From NCBI GenBank assembly GCA_037441225.1, contig JBBISU010000029.1, positions 1 through 35,270 on the forward strand: DNA of 35,270 nt, in the 5' to 3' direction. The stretch's first letter is position 1; each line of letters opens with the position of its first letter. Positions 31,672-35,270 of this stretch are shown here, piece by piece. Source of the stretch: JBBFMJ01 sp037441225 (GTDB taxonomy: Bacteria > Acidobacteriota > Thermoanaerobaculia > UBA2201). A program made the translations under genes and the position numbers. The notes below the pieces were generated by a model. The model was not told the origin of the DNA. It saw nothing but the letters and a program-made list of their open reading frames with translations, and searched no databases.

Positions 31672-33222
31672 ATGGAAATTAAAAACTATTTTGATAAATT
31701 AAAAAATTTAAATGAAGAATCTTTAAAAGGTGGTGGAGAAGAAAGGATAAACAAGCAGCACAAACAAGGAAAACTCACAGCAAGGGAAAGGATTGAACTT
31801 TTGCTGGATCCCTTTTCCTTTGAAGAAGTTGATAAATTTGCAACCCATACTTGTAATGATTTTGATATGGATAAAAAGAAAATTTTGGGAGACGGAATAG
31901 TTGCTGGTTATGGAACCATAAACAAAAAACTTGTCTATATTTTTGCTCAGGATTTCACAGTTTTTGGTGGGACAATGAGTGAAAGGAATGCTCAAAAGGT
32001 ATGCAAAATTATGGATTTGGCAATGAAAAATGGAGCACCAGTAATTGGTTTAAATGATTCAGGTGGGGCAAGAATACAAGAAGGAGTGGGCTCCCTTGCT
32101 GGTTATGCCGATGTTTTCTTGAGAAATATCCTTGCCTCAGGTGTAATACCACAAATTTCTGCAATTATGGGACCCTGTGCAGGTGGAGCTGTTTATTCAC
32201 CTGCTATAACAGATTTTATAATTATGGTAAAAGGAACTTCTTATATGTTTGTTACAGGACCTGAAGTTATAAAAACTGTAACCCATGAGGAAGTTAGTAT
32301 GGAAAAATTAGGTGGCGCAGAGACCCATGCAACAATTTCAGGTGTTGCCCATTTTGTTGCAGAAAATGATGTAGAAGCACTTTCAATTATAAGAACACTT
32401 TTATCATATATCCCCCAAAATAATAAGGAATTTCCTCCAAAAAAAGAATTTAAAGAAGAAAAAATTGAAGAACAAAAGGAATTGGACAATTTAATACCTG
32501 CAAACCCCTTAGAACCTTATGATATGAAAGAATTAATAAAAAATGTACTGGATGAAAATTCCTTTTTTGAAGTCCATAAGGATTTTGCAAAAAATATAAT
32601 TGTTGGTTTTGGAAACCTTGCTGGCTATTCAGTTGGGATTATAGCAAACCAACCAGCCCATCTTGCGGGATGTCTTGATATACACAGTTCTGATAAAGGT
32701 GCAAGATTTGTAAGGTTTTGTGATTGTTTTAATATTCCCCTTTTAATCTTTGAAGATGTACCGGGTTTTTTGCCTGGAACAGATCAAGAATGGGGTGGAA
32801 TTATAAGGCATGGGGCAAAGCTTTTATATGCTATTGCAGAAGCAACTGTTCCTAAGATAACAGTTATTACAAGGAAAGCATATGGTGGTGCTTATTGTGT
32901 TATGGGCTCAAAGCATATAAGATGTGATGTAAATTTTGCTTATCCAACAGCAGAAATTGCAGTTATGGGACCAGAAGGGGCAGTAAATATTTTATATAAA
33001 CAAGAAATTGAGAAATCAAAAGAACCAGAAGTTTTAAGAAAAAAATTAGTTGAAGATTATTTAGAAAGGTTTGCAAATCCTTATATAACAGCACAAAAGG
33101 GTTATATTGATGAAGTAATATTTCCATCTCAAACAAGAAAAAAACTTATTTCTGCTTTAAGGTCTTGCATAAATAAAAGGGATAAAAATCCAGAAAAAAA
33201 GCATGGGAATATTCCACTATGA
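31672..33222 (+). CDS. Acyl-CoA carboxylase, carboxyltransferase subunit
   Basis: A 516-residue PccB/MmdA-type subunit that transfers carboxyl from biotin to propionyl- or acetyl-CoA. The N-terminal crotonase fold has GKLTARERIELLLD, FGGTMSERNAQKV, LNDSGGARIQEGVGSLAGYA and MGPCAGGAVYSPA. The C-terminal fold has VEDVPGF-like sequence (FEDVPGFLPGTDQEW), ITRKAYGGAYCVMGSKH and AEIAVMGPEGAVNIL. Cys409 stands where PccB has the specificity Asp and AccB a hydrophobic residue, so substrate preference is uncertain. It is followed by biotin carboxylase (ATGA overlap) and biotin carrier, forming a complete three-subunit enzyme. Propionyl-CoA to methylmalonyl-CoA would link to succinate and the Sdh operon. 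It ends in TGA. Confidence 0.9.
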   Translation: MEIKNYFDKLKNLNEESLKGGGEERINKQHKQGKLTARERIELLLDPFSFEEVDKFATHTCNDFDMDKKKILGDGIVAGYGTINKKLVYIFAQDFTVFGGTMSERNAQKVCKIMDLAMKNGAPVIGLNDSGGARIQEGVGSLAGYADVFLRNILASGVIPQISAIMGPCAGGAVYSPAITDFIIMVKGTSYMFVTGPEVIKTVTHEEVSMEKLGGAETHATISGVAHFVAENDVEALSIIRTLLSYIPQNNKEFPPKKEFKEEKIEEQKELDNLIPANPLEPYDMKELIKNVLDENSFFEVHKDFAKNIIVGFGNLAGYSVGIIANQPAHLAGCLDIHSSDKGARFVRFCDCFNIPLLIFEDVPGFLPGTDQEWGGIIRHGAKLLYAIAEATVPKITVITRKAYGGAYCVMGSKHIRCDVNFAYPTAEIAVMGPEGAVNILYKQEIEKSKEPEVLRKKLVEDYLERFANPYITAQKGYIDEVIFPSQTRKKLISALRSCINKRDKNPEKKHGNIPL

Positions 33223-34679
33223 AGATTTTAATTGCCAATAGAGGGGAGATTGCTGTAAGAGTTTTAAGAGCTTGCAAAGAACTGGGAATAAAGGCAGCTG
33301 TTATATTTTCTGAAGCAGATCGTTTAAGTCCCCATGTTCTTTTAGCAGAAGAAGCCCATTACATAGGTCCTGCTCCTGCAAACCAGAGTTATTTGAAAAA
33401 TGAAGAAATAGTAAAACTGGCAAAAAAAATTAAAGCAGAAGCAATCCATCCGGGCTATGGTTTTTTAGCAGAAAACCCTGAATTTGCAAAATTGTGTAAA
33501 GAAGAAGGAATAATTTTTATTGGACCAAATCCTGAAAGTATGAAGCTTTTGGGTTCCAAGATAGAATCAAGGAAGGAAGCAAAAAAAAATAATATCCCCA
33601 TAATACCTGGAACTGTTGAGCCAATCAAGAATTTGAAAAAAGGAATTGAAATAATTGAAGAAATTGGGCTACCTGTTTTACTTAAAGCTTCAGCAGGTGG
33701 TGGTGGAAAAGGAATGAGAACTGTTGAAGATATAAAAGATTTTCAATCCCTTTTTGAAAATGCTCAAAGAGAAGCATTTAGTTATTTTAGTGATCCTTCA
33801 ATTTATATTGAAAAGGTTATTAAAAACCCAAAACACATTGAAGTTCAAATTTTATGTGACCATTTTGGAAATAGGATTTATTTAGGTGAAAGGGAATGTT
33901 CCCTTCAAAGGAGGCATCAAAAAATCTTTGAAGAAACACCATCCGTTGTTGTAGATGAAAAAAAGAGGAAGGAAATTGGAGAAATTGCATTAAAAGTTGC
34001 AAAAGTTGCAGGGTATGATTCAGCAGGAACAGTCGAATTTTTAAGAGATGAAGAAGGAAACTTTTATTTTCTTGAAATGAATACAAGGATACAAGTGGAG
34101 CATCCAATAACAGAAGAAGTAACAGGAATTGATCTATTAAAGGAACAAATAAAAATTGCCTTTGATGAAAAACTAAAGATAAAACAAGAGGAAATAAAAA
34201 TAAAAGGGCATTCAATGGAGTGCAGAATTTATGCAGAAGATCCCTTAAAGAATTTTGCCCCTTCCCCAGGGAAAATCTTATTTTTAGAAAATCCTTCTGG
34301 ACCTGGAATAAGGGTTGATAGTGGAATAAGAGAAAATTTTTATGTCCCCCTTGATTATGATCCCCTTTTATCAAAATTAATTGTTTGGGGAAAGGATAGA
34401 AATGAAGCAATTGAAAGAACAAAAAGAGCCCTTGATGAATATAAAATTGAAGGGATTGCCACAACTATTCCATTTTTTAAAGAAATTTTAAAACTAAAAG
34501 AATTCTTAGATGGAACTTATAATACAGCGACAATTGATAAATTTTTAAAAGAATATAAGCACAGGGAAGAAAAAGAAGATTTACCTCCTCTATTTGCGCT
34601 ATCTTCTTATTTAATTTTGAAAGAAAAAGAAGGAACCTTGTTCCCAGAACAACCCCTTTCCCCCTGGAGATGGAGATGA
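33219..34679 (+). CDS. Biotin carboxylase subunit of acyl-CoA carboxylase
   Basis: A 486-residue ATP-grasp enzyme that carboxylates the biotin of the carrier protein using ATP and bicarbonate. The N-terminus KILIANRGEIAVRVLRACK is typical. The Gly-rich ATP loop is KASAGGGGKGMR (157-167), then HIEVQIL, GERECSLQRRHQKIFEETPS, and the catalytic face Glu273, Glu286, Asn288 and Arg290 in FLEMNTRIQVEHPITE. It is slightly longer than E. coli AccC, with a tail ending LSPWRWR, as in PccA-type subunits whose carrier domain is separate. Its ATG overlaps the carboxyltransferase stop as ATGA. It ends in TGA inside the carrier gene start. Confidence 0.95.
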   Translation: MKILIANRGEIAVRVLRACKELGIKAAVIFSEADRLSPHVLLAEEAHYIGPAPANQSYLKNEEIVKLAKKIKAEAIHPGYGFLAENPEFAKLCKEEGIIFIGPNPESMKLLGSKIESRKEAKKNNIPIIPGTVEPIKNLKKGIEIIEEIGLPVLLKASAGGGGKGMRTVEDIKDFQSLFENAQREAFSYFSDPSIYIEKVIKNPKHIEVQILCDHFGNRIYLGERECSLQRRHQKIFEETPSVVVDEKKRKEIGEIALKVAKVAGYDSAGTVEFLRDEEGNFYFLEMNTRIQVEHPITEEVTGIDLLKEQIKIAFDEKLKIKQEEIKIKGHSMECRIYAEDPLKNFAPSPGKILFLENPSGPGIRVDSGIRENFYVPLDYDPLLSKLIVWGKDRNEAIERTKRALDEYKIEGIATTIPFFKEILKLKEFLDGTYNTATIDKFLKEYKHREEKEDLPPLFALSSYLILKEKEGTLFPEQPLSPWRWR

Positions 34680-35185
34680 AATTATTAATTAAAGTAAATA
34701 ACAAAGAATATCAAATTGAAGCAAAAAAAGAGGGAGAAAAAATAAATTTTATCTTTAATGATGAAATTTATAATGCAGAGATAAAAGAATCTGCTCCTGG
34801 GCTTTTTTCAATTTTATTTGAAAAGGGAACCCAAAGAGAAATTTTAGCAAATAAAATAGCAAATAATAGTTTTAATTTTTATATAAATGCAAAGGAATAT
34901 CCTGTAACAATCCTTGATAACTTATCAATTGAGAAAGAAAAGTTTAAAAAAGTTGAAAAAAAAATAGAAGGATGGAAAATAAAAGCACAAATCCCTGGAA
35001 AAATTGTAAAGATTTTAAAGAAAGAAGGAGAAATTGTTGAAAAAGATGAAGGTGTTTTGATAATGGAAGCAATGAAGATGCAAAACGAAATAAAAGCACC
35101 AGAAAAAGGAAAGATAAAAAAAATTTATGTAAGAGAAATGGAAGCTGTTGAAAGCGGCTCTATCCTTGTTGAATCAGAAATATAA
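34676..35185 (+). CDS. Biotin carboxyl carrier protein of acyl-CoA carboxylase
   Basis: A 169-residue biotinyl protein. The first about 95 residues are a beta-rich BT-like region that docks to the carboxylase and transferase. The C-terminal biotinyl domain (IPGKIVKILKKEGEIVEKDE) carries the attachment site EAMKM with the biotinylated Lys near residue 134, ending ESGSILVESEI. Two in-frame ATGs exist, at 34670 and 34676. The second is chosen because GGAG lies six bases before it. Either way the start overlaps the biotin carboxylase 3' end. It is the last gene of the operon, and 35186-35221 is AT-rich with no gene. Confidence 0.9.
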   Translation: MKLLIKVNNKEYQIEAKKEGEKINFIFNDEIYNAEIKESAPGLFSILFEKGTQREILANKIANNSFNFYINAKEYPVTILDNLSIEKEKFKKVEKKIEGWKIKAQIPGKIVKILKKEGEIVEKDEGVLIMEAMKMQNEIKAPEKGKIKKIYVREMEAVESGSILVESEI

Positions 35186-35221
35186 AAATAATAAGAAATA
35201 AAAATTAACAATCCTTAAATT

Positions 35222-35270
35222 TTAACCCATGTTGCTCAATTTTATTGATTAATAGTTTTTAATAATAAAG
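35222..35270 (-). repeat. Right copy of the 49-bp inverted repeat at the window ends
   Basis: The reverse complement of 5-53, with one mismatch. It lies 36 bases after the carrier-protein stop in non-coding DNA. Unlike the left copy it is not followed by RCK_C coding sequence, so the shared part stops at the repeat edge. Confidence 0.9.

Noticed and set aside
33820..34464. 214-residue antisense ORF in the biotin carboxylase gene
   Set aside because: It is a low-complexity Leu/Phe-rich shadow of a well-conserved gene on the other strand.
1..35270. Genome-wide TGA-to-Gly code (code 25)
   Set aside because: TGA ends sdhC, the NuoI-like gene, the universal stress protein, the first M16 gene, the carboxyltransferase and the biotin carboxylase at the expected protein lengths, several in ATGA overlaps with the next gene.
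5..35270. Window as a 35-kb transposon or linear element bounded by terminal inverted repeats
   Set aside because: No transposase, integrase or replication gene is present and the contents are housekeeping and respiratory. A contig broken at a repeat is simpler.

Overview
The window is about 35 kb of AT-rich bacterial DNA, roughly 30% GC by eye, with one 100-base scaffold gap at 18964-19063. No rRNA, tRNA or CRISPR array was seen. The gene set is that of a respiring Gram-negative-type bacterium: succinate dehydrogenase, many multihaem cytochromes c, CbcL- and ImcH-like membrane cytochromes, a NrfD/octahaem module, paired M16 proteases and a propionyl/acetyl-CoA carboxylase. The Ser/Thr kinase with long TPR repeats carrying 'G-x-N-P' linkers resembles kinases I associate with Acidobacteriota. 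That affiliation is inference only; a thermophilic or deep-branching low-GC member would fit.

Layout. 1-738: a remnant of a TrkA C-terminal (RCK_C) domain, then a non-coding stretch full of GC hairpins. 739-5514 (minus): operon sdhA-sdhC-sdhD-sdhB-aldehyde dehydrogenase. 5681-6232: an orphan NuoI-type ferredoxin, divergent from sdh. 6497-10664 (plus): a HybA-like four-cluster ferredoxin and a NrfD membrane protein read in one frame with a c3-type and an octahaem cytochrome; both are broken by nonsense codons and frameshifts. 10702-12504: a 13-haem, three-TM NapC/ImcH-like cytochrome. 12721-17391 (minus): two consecutive fusions of a multihaem cytochrome c with a dihaem-type cytochrome b (11 and 19 haem motifs). 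17457-18125: an unknown membrane protein. 18153-21118 (minus): the TPR kinase, frameshifted four times. 21165-22597: a tandem universal stress protein and an unknown protein. 22881-26045: a large secreted repeat protein behind a near-perfect CRP-type operator. 26636-31632: M16 peptidase pair, unknown protein, purH. 31672-35185: the three subunits of a biotin-dependent acyl-CoA carboxylase.

How it works together. Sdh feeds the quinone pool. The NapC/ImcH-like and the two CbcL-like proteins look like alternative inner-membrane quinol oxidases passing electrons to periplasmic haem wires, as in Geobacter-style metal or extracellular respiration. The HybA/NrfD/octahaem module would have been another such branch, but as written it cannot be translated under the standard code.

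Main points for a second look. (1) All four in-frame TGA interruptions fall where the families carry glycine, although TGA clearly terminates six other genes here. (2) Lesions are confined to three loci, while the rest of the window is intact. (3) A repeated promoter element, TATGNTAAAAT, lies exactly six bases before the start codon of several first-in-operon genes, implying leaderless transcripts. (4) CRP-type palindromes sit at class II spacing before two operons. (5) A 49-base inverted repeat marks the two ends of the window.
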